Shown: piece after piece, positions 1-8,772 of the stretch | Layout of the letters: each line of letters begins with the position of its first letter | How positions within the stretch are numbered: the stretch's first letter is position 1 | From: Fortiea sp. LEGE XX443 | GTDB lineage: Bacteria; Cyanobacteriota; Cyanobacteriia; Cyanobacteriales; Nostocaceae | NCBI RefSeq assembly: GCF_015206815.1 | Contig: NZ_JADEXZ010000030.1 | Coordinates: 1 to 63,284, forward strand | Direction: 5' to 3' | Length of the DNA: 63,284 nucleotides | Translations under genes and position numbers: made by a program | The notes under the pieces: model-generated | What the model saw: only the letters and a program-made list of their open reading frames with translations | Databases searched by the model: none | Told to the model about the DNA's origin: nothing

Positions 1-59
1 CCTTTTAATTGCTGTGCAGTTTCCTTCAACAAATGCTTTAGTGAATCTGTTAATTCCAT
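1..59 (-). mobile_element. ISAzo13-type transposase, first 19 codons only (window edge)
   Basis: An ATG at 59 on the minus strand opens a frame that runs off the left edge of the window and begins MELTDSLKHLLKETAQQLK. From memory this matches the start of a widespread cyanobacterial transposase family of the ISAzo13 type, whose members start MELTDxLxxLLxxTAxxL. Only the N-terminus is visible, so intactness and element boundaries cannot be judged. The hairpin at 111-149 lies just upstream and would stop outside transcripts from entering the gene. Confidence 0.6.
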
Positions 60-110
60 TGACACCTATGCACATCCAAAATCGAATCATCATTGAATTT
101 ACTACAAAAA

Positions 111-149
111 GGGAAGGGAAAGGTTGCTAACGGCAACCTTTCCCTTCCC
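111..149 (-). terminator. 17-bp perfect hairpin with minus-strand U-tract
   Basis: Bases 111-127 and 133-149 are perfect inverted repeats of 17 bp around a 5-base loop. On the minus strand the stem is followed by TTTTTGTAG, the layout of a factor-independent terminator for leftward transcription. It sits 52 bases upstream of the transposase start, so it ends transcripts that would read into the transposase rather than transcripts of it. Confidence 0.65.
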
Positions 150-154
150 CCCAC

Positions 155-173
155 CGGAATGATTATCATTTTC
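155..173. promoter_or_regulatory. Fur-box-like site
   Basis: The minus strand reads GAAAATGATAATCATTCCG, matching 15 of 19 positions of the classical Fur box (GATAATGATAATCATTATC). The core AATGATAATCATT is intact. No iron-uptake gene is adjacent. It may be the promoter remnant of a gene displaced by the neighbouring insertion element, or a chance AT-rich match. Confidence 0.4.
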
Positions 174-1127
174 ATAAGTTGTATACTTTATTCTCTGGAA
201 GTCCCTTGTGGACATCAGTAAATCACTTCCAAAAAAATATTTTGGCTTGGGTCTTGGGAGACCACAGTGCAGAAACCTTCCAACCTCTATGGGATATTGT
301 TTCTTTATGGCAATGCTATTTTTATGTCTCTGATGGATAGCCGGTCTACGCGAGTTTTATTGACTTAGGAGACCACATTATTAGCGAAACATACATGAGA
401 AAATACACGCTTACGTCATTATTTAGCACGTCTACATCACAAAACGTTATGTTATTCCAAATCAGTAGATATGCTTAAATATTCAATTCGTTTATTACTC
501 CATTATCTCAAGTATGGACGAATACCTGTATTTAGTTGATTCCTCCCGCATTTATGCAACGCCAGAATTTTTATTCCTCTTTTCTTCATCATCGCTGTAA
601 ATGTAAAAAAATCATACTTGTTGTATCTACAGATAACAACAAACATTCTTTCTATGTCAAGTACAGCCAGGGTTACAATAATATTTTGATACAGTTAATT
701 ACATTTTTTTAGAGTTAATTTTAATTGTTTGGCATAATAGGTACTGAAGAACCCTCAATATTTTTAACCCTGACTTTGAGTTTCTTTCCAAGACCACCCA
801 AACTTTATCAAAGTTGGTTGATATTTTTACTGGGTTCTACTATTCTTCAGTATTTAACCTAGTCCTGGCCTTTGACTCACAAGCAAGACAATCAATAATT
901 TCTCTACCAAGAACTATTATTATTCTCTTGTGAATATTTTGTAAAAGAAACAAACTTTACACCGAGACTTTATTTACCCAGAAAATACCCGATTACGCAC
1001 AATCTGTTTGTGGTGGTCAAACAGATTGGTCAAACCCAACAGCATGAAGGTGTTGCTGCGCCAACTTACTGGTGAGCGATCGGGATCAAGTTCTGATAGA
1101 TGCTATTGCAGGCACTCTGAATGTGCC
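174..1127. other. Intergenic, no gene recognised (about 950 bases)
   Basis: This AT-rich stretch has no credible coding frame on either strand. A 61-codon frame at 1008-1193 on the plus strand overlaps the regulator on the other strand and has no family resemblance. The region may be decayed DNA flanking the insertion element at the left edge. Confidence 0.6.
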
Positions 1128-1886
1128 TTAGCTGGATCTATTAATCGATTCTGCTGGCAAGCAAATGAGATTATCTCCTTGAGTAAGGATTAAACCTCGT
1201 TGACGTAACTTGCCCATTAAGCGGGTAACAGTGACGCGAGTAGAGCCGATCGCGCTACCAATTTGGGCATGAGTCAGAGGGAAAGGTAGACAATAGCCAC
1301 GAATCACATCAGGATCAGTTTCACTCATTGCCGGTTCGCCATATTCCTCAATTAGCAATGTGAGGAATCCTAAGAGTCGGTCAATTGTGCGTCGTTGGCC
1401 TAAGGCACTCAGCCACAACAATTTGCGTTGATGCTGATATCTGAAGGCATCCATAACTTCGCGCCGGAAGTGAGGCCAATTGTCTAAATCATGCCAGTAC
1501 ATCCACAGCACCGCAGTTTGATCAACATGAGCGTATGCCTGAAGCGTGAATGGGGACTGAGCAACAATTTCAAATGGTTGTCCGGCTCCGACAAAACCCA
1601 AGAAAGCTTCTTCTGGAGTTCTGTTGATGCGTCGAGATGTTAGCTGACTAGCAGTAGCACTGACTTGGGCAGTGCCTACCATACGGATCGCACCTCTTTG
1701 CACTAAATATAGCAATCCAGGTCTGGCTGGAATGCGTTCATCTTTGCTAAAGGTACGGCAGCGATAGTGTTCTTGAGCCCAATCAAGAATCCGTTGCCAA
1801 GTCAAAAAAGGGCGTGATGCCTCAGAAAAGGAGGATGGAGATTGCATAGGTAACAAAGAGCGTTCGGCTGAAGACAAAGACGTCAT
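1128..1886 (-). CDS. Crp/Fnr-family transcriptional regulator
   Basis: The 252-residue protein has the Crp/Fnr layout. An N-terminal cyclic-nucleotide-binding-like beta barrel occupies roughly residues 30-140, followed by a long dimerisation helix. A C-terminal winged helix near residues 205-245 contains THAQIGSAIGSTRVTVTRLM, whose IGSTRVTVTRL core is shared with NtcA and cyanobacterial CRP proteins. The barrel lacks an obvious cAMP-binding RxS motif, so the effector is unknown. The start is the first ATG; no clear Shine-Dalgarno is seen. The gene stands alone, separated from the next gene by 274 bases on the 5' side. It is not NtcA or DevH as I remember those sequences; the target regulon cannot be told. 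Confidence 0.85.
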   Translation of the reverse strand: MTSLSSAERSLLPMQSPSSFSEASRPFLTWQRILDWAQEHYRCRTFSKDERIPARPGLLYLVQRGAIRMVGTAQVSATASQLTSRRINRTPEEAFLGFVGAGQPFEIVAQSPFTLQAYAHVDQTAVLWMYWHDLDNWPHFRREVMDAFRYQHQRKLLWLSALGQRRTIDRLLGFLTLLIEEYGEPAMSETDPDVIRGYCLPFPLTHAQIGSAIGSTRVTVTRLMGKLRQRGLILTQGDNLICLPAESINRSS

Positions 1887-2160
1887 AAAAAAAGGTGCAA
1901 GGAGTGTCTTTGTGTTGACGGGGTAGGCTTAACGCCTAACAGCGTCAGCCATCCAAAGAGTAGAAAGCAATTTAGCTCCTACTCTTTTGTTATACTTCTT
2001 ACTGTACAATGACGGTAGTAAAGTTTACTTACTATTCATAGAATATTTATTAAATTTTATCCTCTTCTCATTTTTCTTTATATACATTAAACTTATGTCT
2101 AAAGGAAGATGACAAGTAGCTGCCAAGTAAATAGTAAATTGGTTATTAATCTCACAATCA

Positions 2161-3030
2161 GTGTATAGTTGGTTAATAATAGGTAATCAAACATCAATTA
2201 AACAGCTATTATGTGGTCAAATACTTCAAATACTTAATAGTAATACTCAAGACCAAAAGCTTGAATGCACAGAATTTAAAAAAGTTCCTCTGTACAAAGA
2301 TAGAAATAATCATAGAATCTTGTATATCTCAGGAGTGGCACAGAAGTTATCAAAATCTCATAATTGCACAGCTATGGAGATAGCTGATATTATCGGATCT
2401 AAATTATTGGCGACCAGTGGTGACGTATTCAATGTTAAAATTGTTCCTCCTGGTTGGATTTATTTAGAACTAACTCACCCTTTTTTGGCAACTTGGCTAC
2501 AAAACCTAGCAATGGAGTACATGAGTGAAGCAGGAAAGATGGGAACAGGAGAAATTACTCCAAAATCTCAAAGCCAAAACCCTTCAATTGAGTTTGCTGT
2601 TCAATATGCTCATGCACGCTGCTGTTCACTGGTATTCCTGGCTCACCGCGAGGGATTAATCAAACTTAGGGAACCATTACCCAGTCCAGCCTGGCAGCTA
2701 GTAACCACAGAATCAATACCTTGGTTAAATTATGACAACCAACTTTGTCTCCATCACCCAGCTGAGAGGGCTTTAATTACTCAGTTAGTGCGAGTAGTAG
2801 ATGACTTAGTGTGTTCTGATGTTGATGATGCAATTAACTGGCACAAAGTCAGCTTAGAGTTGAGTAAAACTTTTGAAAATTTCTGGTGTCAGTGTCGCAT
2901 TTGGGGTGAAGTAAAAATTTCTTCTCTGGAACTAGCCCAAGCTAGGCTGGGTTTAGTCATGGCTACTCAGCGTTTGCTTAGTTTTTTACTATTAGAAAAA
3001 CTAGGGGTTTCTGCTCCTCTTGAATTATGA
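2161..3030 (+). CDS. ArgRS-like protein with N-terminal and DALR domains but no catalytic core
   Basis: The 289-residue protein resembles the two ends of arginyl-tRNA synthetase joined together. Residues about 55-120 look like the ArgRS N-terminal tRNA D-loop-recognition domain (LSKSHNCTAMEIADIIGSKL, then PGWIYLELTH). Residues about 145-289 look like the DALR anticodon-binding helical bundle (FAVQYAHARCCSL, then LGLVMATQRLLSFLLLEKLG). The HIGH and KMSKS signatures of the class I catalytic domain are absent, so it cannot charge tRNA. The GTG at 2161 is the only start that keeps the N-terminal segment. It may bind tRNA or regulate ArgRS; that role is inference. Such stand-alone DALR proteins are known in cyanobacteria without assigned function. 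Confidence 0.75.
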   Translation: MYSWLIIGNQTSIKQLLCGQILQILNSNTQDQKLECTEFKKVPLYKDRNNHRILYISGVAQKLSKSHNCTAMEIADIIGSKLLATSGDVFNVKIVPPGWIYLELTHPFLATWLQNLAMEYMSEAGKMGTGEITPKSQSQNPSIEFAVQYAHARCCSLVFLAHREGLIKLREPLPSPAWQLVTTESIPWLNYDNQLCLHHPAERALITQLVRVVDDLVCSDVDDAINWHKVSLELSKTFENFWCQCRIWGEVKISSLELAQARLGLVMATQRLLSFLLLEKLGVSAPLEL

Positions 3031-3356
3031 ACTTTCCGTGTCAAATATTGCAGACTTCTGGAAAAGTTTTCCACTTTTTAGTTGTGCGCTAAACATTGCC
3101 TGCTGGATAGTTTATTGATTTTATTAAGTGGTACAAAACAGCTACGCAATTTTGCGTACAATCAAGGTGCTATTCATCAGTAGTGTTTCTGAGGGAAAAT
3201 ATAGCAATTTTTATTTCAGCTATTGACTCATACAAGCACTTCAACTATACTTTCACTTGTGTGAGGAGCGAACCAGCAAGAGCACCGAGACGAAACACGG
3301 CCAGTCGTCGGTGTTCTTTCTGATTTCATGATGCACTACAGCTGGAAAAGTGTGCT
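3031..3356. other. Convergent intergenic region with an imperfect hairpin
   Basis: This is a 326-base gap between two genes whose ends face each other. Apart from the hairpin at 3278-3318 nothing is recognised. Confidence 0.6.
3278..3318. terminator. Imperfect long hairpin between convergent genes
   Basis: Arms 3278-3291 and 3304-3318 pair over 14 positions with one bulge and one G-U pair, around a 12-base loop. There is no U-tract on either strand. Its position between two convergent genes suggests a transcript-end structure, but it could be a dispersed repeat. Confidence 0.35.
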
Positions 3357-4235
3357 TTAAGAGAGTAAAAATTTTTTGATAGCTACTGCGGCTCCGTCTT
3401 TTTCTACACTAGGAGCTACCCACTGCGCGATCGCCTGCACAGGTATTGGTGCGTTTCCCATTGCTACACCAATACCAGCGTATTCGAGCATTTCTGCATC
3501 ATTAAAATTGTCACCAATAGCCATAACATTGTGCCTTTGTAAACCCAGAAGTTCTTCGGCAAAATAACGCACAGCAGTGCCTTTATTTACAGAAGGATTC
3601 GTCGCTTCAAAGAACGTAGCTACAGAGGTTGTCAGATAAAGTTCCGCAGGTGTGTACTGGCGGCGCAAATTTCCTAGTAACTGGTCGATTGCATCTGTAT
3701 CATCACACAAAGCTAAAACCTTTGTTGGTTCATGCTCAGTTAGGATTTGGCGTAAATCACCCACAGCAATTGGGGTAATTCCAGACCGTTGTGCATAAAT
3801 TTTGGTTTCTTTGCTTAACTCCCGCACGTAAAGTTGATCGTTGATATAAAAATGGATAGAGAGAAGCGATCGCCATTCAGGTTGTTCAAAGTAGTCTAGT
3901 AGTTGGTATGCTATTTCTCTCACCACAGGCAAATGACGGTGGATTTTCTGGTTAGTTGGGTCTTGAATCCAGGCTCCTTGATAAGCTGCTAACGGTAAGT
4001 TAGAACTAATTTCTTGATGGAAGCGTAAAGCTGACCGATACATACGACCAGTAGCAATTGCTACATAAATACCCAGCGATTGAACTGCCGCGATCGCTTC
4101 CTTGACAGGTATGCTTAAGGTATTTGATTCTCCTGCGATCGTGCCATCTATATCTAAAACTAGTAACTTAATGTCTTGTGTAGGCGTAGCCTGATGAGCA
4201 GGCGATGTTAAGTTATCAGCAGATGCTTTATACAT
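3357..4235 (-). CDS. Cof-type HAD-IIB family phosphatase
   Basis: This 292-residue cytosolic phosphatase belongs to the haloacid dehalogenase superfamily, Cof subfamily. Motif I is VLDIDGTIA near residue 28, with the nucleophilic Asp. Motif II lies in AIATGR near residue 62. The C-terminal KGTAVRYF lysine and motif IV GDNFNDAEML (about residues 243-252) complete the active site. The C2 cap lies between residues about 90 and 210. Cof proteins dephosphorylate sugar phosphates and related metabolites; the substrate cannot be read from sequence. The ATG at 4235 gives about 20 extra residues before the core, which is normal for cyanobacterial members. The gene is monocistronic. Confidence 0.92.
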   Translation of the reverse strand: MYKASADNLTSPAHQATPTQDIKLLVLDIDGTIAGESNTLSIPVKEAIAAVQSLGIYVAIATGRMYRSALRFHQEISSNLPLAAYQGAWIQDPTNQKIHRHLPVVREIAYQLLDYFEQPEWRSLLSIHFYINDQLYVRELSKETKIYAQRSGITPIAVGDLRQILTEHEPTKVLALCDDTDAIDQLLGNLRRQYTPAELYLTTSVATFFEATNPSVNKGTAVRYFAEELLGLQRHNVMAIGDNFNDAEMLEYAGIGVAMGNAPIPVQAIAQWVAPSVEKDGAAVAIKKFLLS

Positions 4236-4324
4236 AAATCCCCAAGGTTTTAACTCTCAGTAAGAGGTTAACAGGCATTGGCATAACATGGCTCAATTAA
4301 GACGTTGCAAGTGTCAACCAAAAT

Positions 4325-4355
4325 AAAAGCCCAGACTATAAAAGTCTGGGCTTTT
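4325..4355 (-). terminator. Terminator downstream of the PEP-CTERM gene
   Basis: Arms GCCCAGACT (4329-4337) and AGTCTGGGC (4343-4351) form a 9-bp GC-rich stem, extended by A/T pairs to 13 bp, with a 5-base loop. T-runs follow on both strands. It lies about 150 bases beyond the stop of the minus-strand gene at 4503. Confidence 0.85.
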
Positions 4356-4502
4356 CAAAGTTAAATAAAAGATGACTCTGACAGTAATCATCGGCATGAT
4401 GAAAAGTCTAACAGGCACACACAGCCGTCGTAATTATTTAATGTGCCTTTTGGTACAGTAGATTCAATAGAGTGAGAAAACTCATCCATTTACAAATGCT
4501 GA

Positions 4503-5210
4503 CTAGTTAGAAGCCTTGAGCCAGCTTTTTTTGCGTTGAGATAACAAGCCAATTCCTGCTACTAAACCAATACCAATTGCAGCAGAGGGTTCTGGTACAG
4601 CTTTAGCTGCATCATAGTTATAAGTAACTGCAACAGTTCCTCTAGCCAATGTATTGATCAAGCTGGCAACATTACCAGAACCACTAACATTTGAGGTAGC
4701 TAAAGCGGAGAATAAGAAGTTTAGGTTGCCAGTACCAATAAAAGACTGCAACATTTGGCTATCACTAATAGTCTTTTGATCTGATTGTGTAGCACTCAAT
4801 CCTTGAAGCGTGTTTCCAGAGGGTGCTTGAAAATCAAGTACACCATCAAATGAAGCAACACTTTGGAATGTTTGGGAAGTTTGAGGATTGATATTAAATA
4901 AAGGGTCATTACCGAGTTTTAGGTTAACATTACTGCCAAGAGTAACAGTGATGTCTGTGGGAGCGTTACCTAGATTTTCAAAAGCAATACTACCCTGAAT
5001 GTCGCTGGTAAATTTTACTGTTACACCTGTGAGTGTTCCAAGAGAAGCGTCAAACTTCTGAACACCAATGCTTTCATTGATGATATTGGTAGTCTTAAAA
5101 TTTGTGGAACCAGTGTATGAGAGTGAAGCTGCATTTGCAGCGCCGGCGGTAGCAACAATACCTGCTAAAGTTGTAGCAGCGGCTAGAGTTTGGAATAGTT
5201 TTGTTGTCAT
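4503..5210 (-). CDS. PEP-CTERM sorting-domain secreted protein
   Basis: This 235-residue exported protein has a Sec signal peptide in the first 27 residues that ends in AGAANA before the mature Ala-Ser. The middle is rich in Ser, Thr, Asn and Val, with a beta-sandwich character and few Lys. The C-terminus is a textbook PEP-CTERM tripartite signal: VPEPSAA, a short hydrophobic helix (IGIGLVAGIGLL), then a basic tail RKK. In other bacteria such proteins are sorted by exosortase to the surface or extracellular matrix. The gene stands alone, with its own terminator at 4325-4355. Its specific function is unknown. Confidence 0.9.
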   Translation of the reverse strand: MTTKLFQTLAAATTLAGIVATAGAANAASLSYTGSTNFKTTNIINESIGVQKFDASLGTLTGVTVKFTSDIQGSIAFENLGNAPTDITVTLGSNVNLKLGNDPLFNINPQTSQTFQSVASFDGVLDFQAPSGNTLQGLSATQSDQKTISDSQMLQSFIGTGNLNFLFSALATSNVSGSGNVASLINTLARGTVAVTYNYDAAKAVPEPSAAIGIGLVAGIGLLSQRKKSWLKASN

Positions 5211-5615
5211 GGGAAATTATCTTCTCAAACTGGATAAACGCAAGATTGCTAACCTATTTCTAACTCTCAGATTTTTGTTTTTGGCTTGCTGAATCTACCT
5301 AAATTTATATAAAGCTTTGATTATGAAAAGACTTGGAGAAATCTACCTTTGAGAGGCATATATAAAGTTTTGTTAAGGTCTACAACTTAGATTTAGATAT
5401 TGGTAGAGCCGCGCTGGCACATAAAAACCTATCAAAAGCTTTTCCATTGGTCAGATGCAGCATACTCAGCAAATGTCCAGATATGCAGTCGATTCTCTAT
5501 ACATCAGGTGATTTATCAAGCACAAATACACTGTTAGTATGGGGAATATTCAAGCTAGTAGTGCATTTTCAGAAGATAAAATTTCTGTTTGGATAAATGG
5601 CGATCGCCATCTTAA
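5211..5615. other. Intergenic region upstream of the PEP-CTERM gene
   Basis: This 405-base stretch carries the promoter region of the PEP-CTERM gene on the minus strand and the 3' flank of recJ. No ORF, convincing hairpin or recognised operator was found. Confidence 0.5.
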
Positions 5616-7979
5616 TTAAAAAGTTAGAGGTCTATTCACAATCGCTACAATTGTAGATAAAGGCACTTCCGAAAAATACTGCTGCTGAAATTGTTCTTCG
5701 CTGACGGCGGCTAAAAATTGTATGACTGCTGCATCCGCTAGGGTGGCTGAAATAGTTTGAGAATTTTGGCTGATTTGCAAATGATTGTCTTGTGTTTTGA
5801 CTAAAAATCCCCAGTATTTTAAGGCTTTGAGTCCTAAAAGTAAGCTTTGGTTGCCTATACCTAATTTGTCTAATAGCTGTACGCGGGTGACTAACTGGTG
5901 TGTACGACTAAGATATTTCGCAATGCCAACCAAGGTAAGCCAAATTTCTTGTGGTGGTTGAAGGTAAGGTTTAGACCAAGCCAAGGCTAATTTTTGACCA
6001 TTATAAAGCGCTCTTCGCCACCAAGTGCGTAATTCATCCCAGCTATTGGGGCATTGTTCAATGGTAAGTGCTGAGTGTTCTTCTGGTTGGGAGTTTCGCC
6101 AGTCTAGGATAAGTGCAGTGTGTTGTTGGTTGAGTTGTGAGTTAGCAACGGGACGGACAGCAATTAATCTAATTTCGTAGCGTTTTTTAAAGGTGTTGTA
6201 GTCGAGTTCTGCGATGCAATCAGATTTGCCTATAGGTAATTCATCTTTATAATGTCCCCACCACACGCCAGGAAAAGGATTTTTAGTTGATTCATCCCGA
6301 ATGTCAAAATCAGTTTTAATGTACTGTACTTTTTTTCCTTGCCAATCTTGCTGATTGCGATGCCAAGCATTTTCAAACCAGCAGTTTTGGATAAGTAGTT
6401 TTGGAACTGGGTTGCCCATACCGCAAGGCTCTAATAGTCTCAGTTCCGAGAATAACTCTTTGCCCAAATCGGCTACGGTGACTTTCAAATCTACTTGTAT
6501 TGTAGGTATCAAGTCTGTACTACTCAAAGATTGCCGTAACTGCTGATTAATTGCTTGTGTAAATAAAGGTATATTCTCCACTGGCAAACTCAAACCAGCA
6601 GCATAAGGATGTCCACCAAAGCGATGTAATAAATGTGCTTGTTCTTTGACTAATTGATATAAATCAACAGAATTGATAGAACGGGCAGAACCACGGGCTA
6701 AGGGAGTAGGGAGTAGGGAATGGGGAGTCGGGGTAGAATTTTCCTTGTTTGTTTCCAATTCCTCATTCCCTTCTGTGCTTAATAAAATTGTTGGGCGGCC
6801 TGTTTCTTGGGCTACTTGGGCTGCGACTAAGCCTAAAACACCTGCGGGCCATTGTGAATCTTCGAGGACGATGACGCTGGTAGTTGATAAATCTAACTGT
6901 GTAAGTTTTTGTGCTACTTGGGCTTGCACATCTTTTTGTAATGATTTGCGGCGGGTGTTGGCAAGTTCTGTAACTTCAGCCAATTGATTGCAGTGTTTGG
7001 CATCTCGACTGGTCAATAATTCTACACAAAAACTAGCATCACCTTGAATACGACTGACTGCGTTGATGCGTGGCCCCAAACCAAAGGAAATATCTGTGGG
7101 GCGATCGCCACTTTTTTGGCACAATTCTAATAATCGCCCTATTCCTGGTCGTCGTCGCGCTGTTGGTGGTTGTTTAAAGTCTGCTTGTAAGCGTTGAATG
7201 CCCAACTGTGCTAAGTAGCGACAATCTCTCTTGAGTTGTACTAAGTCGGCAATTAATCCCACAGCTACCAAATCTAATAAATTTTCTAGCGCATCTTGAG
7301 GGACATTTGACAGAGTTTGATAAAGGGCTTCTACTAACTTATAAGCTACTGCTACCCCAGAAAGATTAAATAACTGATGTTCGCTAAATAAATAACGAGG
7401 ATTAATAATTGCTATAACTGGTGGACGTTCTGTGGGTAAGGTGTGATGGTCTGTAACGATTATATCTATGCCTAACTGTTTAGCATAAATAATTTCATCA
7501 ATATTTGTGCTGCCCGTATCACAAGTAACTATTAATTTAAAACCTTGTTTAGCTAAATTCTCAATTCCTGAATTATTCAATCCGTGGGATTCTCGCAGGC
7601 GATTGGGAATGTAGTAAGTTAACTGAGTATGTTGCTGAAAAAATTGACCTAAGCCATCCCATAATACAGCAGTAGAAGTGATCCCATCAGCATCAAAATC
7701 CCCCCAAATAGCGACTTTTTCACCAGTATTACGTGCTTGTTGTAATCTTTCTACTGCTATGTGCATTTCTTCCCCAAATTCAAAGGGACTGGCAGGTTGA
7801 TAAGTTTGATACCTAACAAAAGCTGTTAGTTGTTGAGAATTTTTGATCCCTCTTTGCCACAATAATTGTGCTGCATATAATCCATTGGATGCAGGTGTAT
7901 ACTGCTTTACTGCTTGGATAAACCAATCTGGTGGTTGTTCAGTTGTTGTGATAACCCACTGCATTTGGTCATTGTTCAT
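5616..7979 (-). CDS. recJ: Single-stranded-DNA-specific exonuclease RecJ
   Basis: RecJ degrades single-stranded DNA 5' to 3' in recombination and mismatch repair. The 787-residue protein has the DHH-family metal motifs in order: GDFDADG (about 93-99), CDTGS (about 153-157) and VTDHH (about 175-179), then the DHHA1 domain with the RFGGHPYAAG motif near residue 453. An OB-like domain follows, and a cyanobacterial C-terminal extension of about 200 residues makes it longer than the roughly 575-residue E. coli enzyme. Residues about 403-430 are an insertion encoded partly by tandem heptamers (6702-6736). It lies 10 bases downstream of the GNAT gene, which indicates co-transcription. Confidence 0.95.
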   Translation of the reverse strand: MNNDQMQWVITTTEQPPDWFIQAVKQYTPASNGLYAAQLLWQRGIKNSQQLTAFVRYQTYQPASPFEFGEEMHIAVERLQQARNTGEKVAIWGDFDADGITSTAVLWDGLGQFFQQHTQLTYYIPNRLRESHGLNNSGIENLAKQGFKLIVTCDTGSTNIDEIIYAKQLGIDIIVTDHHTLPTERPPVIAIINPRYLFSEHQLFNLSGVAVAYKLVEALYQTLSNVPQDALENLLDLVAVGLIADLVQLKRDCRYLAQLGIQRLQADFKQPPTARRRPGIGRLLELCQKSGDRPTDISFGLGPRINAVSRIQGDASFCVELLTSRDAKHCNQLAEVTELANTRRKSLQKDVQAQVAQKLTQLDLSTTSVIVLEDSQWPAGVLGLVAAQVAQETGRPTILLSTEGNEELETNKENSTPTPHSLLPTPLARGSARSINSVDLYQLVKEQAHLLHRFGGHPYAAGLSLPVENIPLFTQAINQQLRQSLSSTDLIPTIQVDLKVTVADLGKELFSELRLLEPCGMGNPVPKLLIQNCWFENAWHRNQQDWQGKKVQYIKTDFDIRDESTKNPFPGVWWGHYKDELPIGKSDCIAELDYNTFKKRYEIRLIAVRPVANSQLNQQHTALILDWRNSQPEEHSALTIEQCPNSWDELRTWWRRALYNGQKLALAWSKPYLQPPQEIWLTLVGIAKYLSRTHQLVTRVQLLDKLGIGNQSLLLGLKALKYWGFLVKTQDNHLQISQNSQTISATLADAAVIQFLAAVSEEQFQQQYFSEVPLSTIVAIVNRPLTF
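6702..6736 (+). repeat. Five tandem heptamers inside recJ
   Basis: Five consecutive 7-mers run without interruption: GGGAGTA, GGGAGTA, GGGAATG, GGGAGTC, GGGGTAG. They resemble the short tandemly repeated sequences found between genes of heterocystous cyanobacteria, but here they are translated, giving a TPTPHSLLPTPLA segment in RecJ. Confidence 0.85.
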
Positions 7980-7989
7980 TTGTTATTTT

Positions 7990-8625
7990 CTATTTCTGTT
8001 CTTCAGTTATTGGATGTTCTTTTACTAAAGGATTGAGAACTAATTCATTAGCAACTCCATCAGATTTACGAGGACGAATAGCAGGACGCGATCGCCTGTA
8101 ACCGGCTCTTTCCGCTTTTTGGTGTTCGTAATCAATTAGTCTGCCATAATGTGGATGTTTACTTAAATTCATCGACAAGAAAATATGCTGACGGATATTA
8201 CCAAATCCTTTGCGATTGAAAAATTTCACTGCTGCTGTATTGGTGGGATCTGTATCTACTAACATGAATCTTGCACCATCTTCAATCATTCGAGATACAA
8301 CTTTATCAACTAGTTTATCGGCTACTCCTTGACGCTGAAATCTAGGGTTAACTCCTAGCCACAAAATATAACCATAAGTCCAAGATGCTTTAGTAATGAT
8401 GGTTCCCAAAATAAATCCTGCTAATTCTCCATTAGTTTCTGCAACTAAACAATATTCTGGATCTGTGTTGTAAAGTCCAATTACTTCCCACTCATCCCAA
8501 GTACGGTATAGGTATGGATATAAATCACTGGTAAATAGTTCTTCTCCCAAATGGTACACGGGGGCGATATCATCAATTCCTAATTCGCGTACATAGATTA
8601 AATCACTTTCATCAAAATTAGTCAT
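7990..8625 (-). CDS. GNAT family N-acetyltransferase
   Basis: This 211-residue acyl-CoA-dependent acetyltransferase spans a GNAT fold from about residue 8 to 155. The acetyl-CoA pyrophosphate-binding motif A is visible as LGVNPRFQRQGVADKL (about residues 90-105), matching the Q/RxxGxG/A signature. It is followed by TDPTNTAAVKFFNRKGF, the typical motif B segment. A basic C-terminal tail of about 50 residues (RRSRPAIRPRK) is unusual for the family and could bind nucleic acid or ribosomes. The substrate is unknown. It is the first gene of a two-gene unit with recJ, 10 bases apart. Confidence 0.9.
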   Translation of the reverse strand: MTNFDESDLIYVRELGIDDIAPVYHLGEELFTSDLYPYLYRTWDEWEVIGLYNTDPEYCLVAETNGELAGFILGTIITKASWTYGYILWLGVNPRFQRQGVADKLVDKVVSRMIEDGARFMLVDTDPTNTAAVKFFNRKGFGNIRQHIFLSMNLSKHPHYGRLIDYEHQKAERAGYRRSRPAIRPRKSDGVANELVLNPLVKEHPITEEQK

Positions 8626-8697
8626 AAGTCAAGAGTATTGAACAGTAAATTAGTGATGATTTAGTTAAAAATTTTATATTGTAATTCTGTGGTGTGC

Positions 8698-8730
8698 AGA
8701 TCCCAGACTTCTTTAAGAAATTTGGGATCT
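8698..8730. repeat. Dispersed GATCCC palindrome, copy 1
   Basis: AGATCCCA (8698-8705) pairs with TGGGATCT (8723-8730), and the inner part also pairs imperfectly (14 of 16 positions in total). The same design recurs at 27190-27224 and 61991-62023. There is no U-tract, so it is better read as a dispersed palindrome than as a simple terminator. Confidence 0.6.
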
Positions 8731-8772
8731 AATTTTTCATGAATAATTTAAAACTGTCATAGGAATTATTAG

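Noticed and set aside
1008-1193. 61-codon plus-strand frame
   Set aside because: It overlaps the 3' end of the Crp/Fnr gene on the other strand and has no recognisable similarity.
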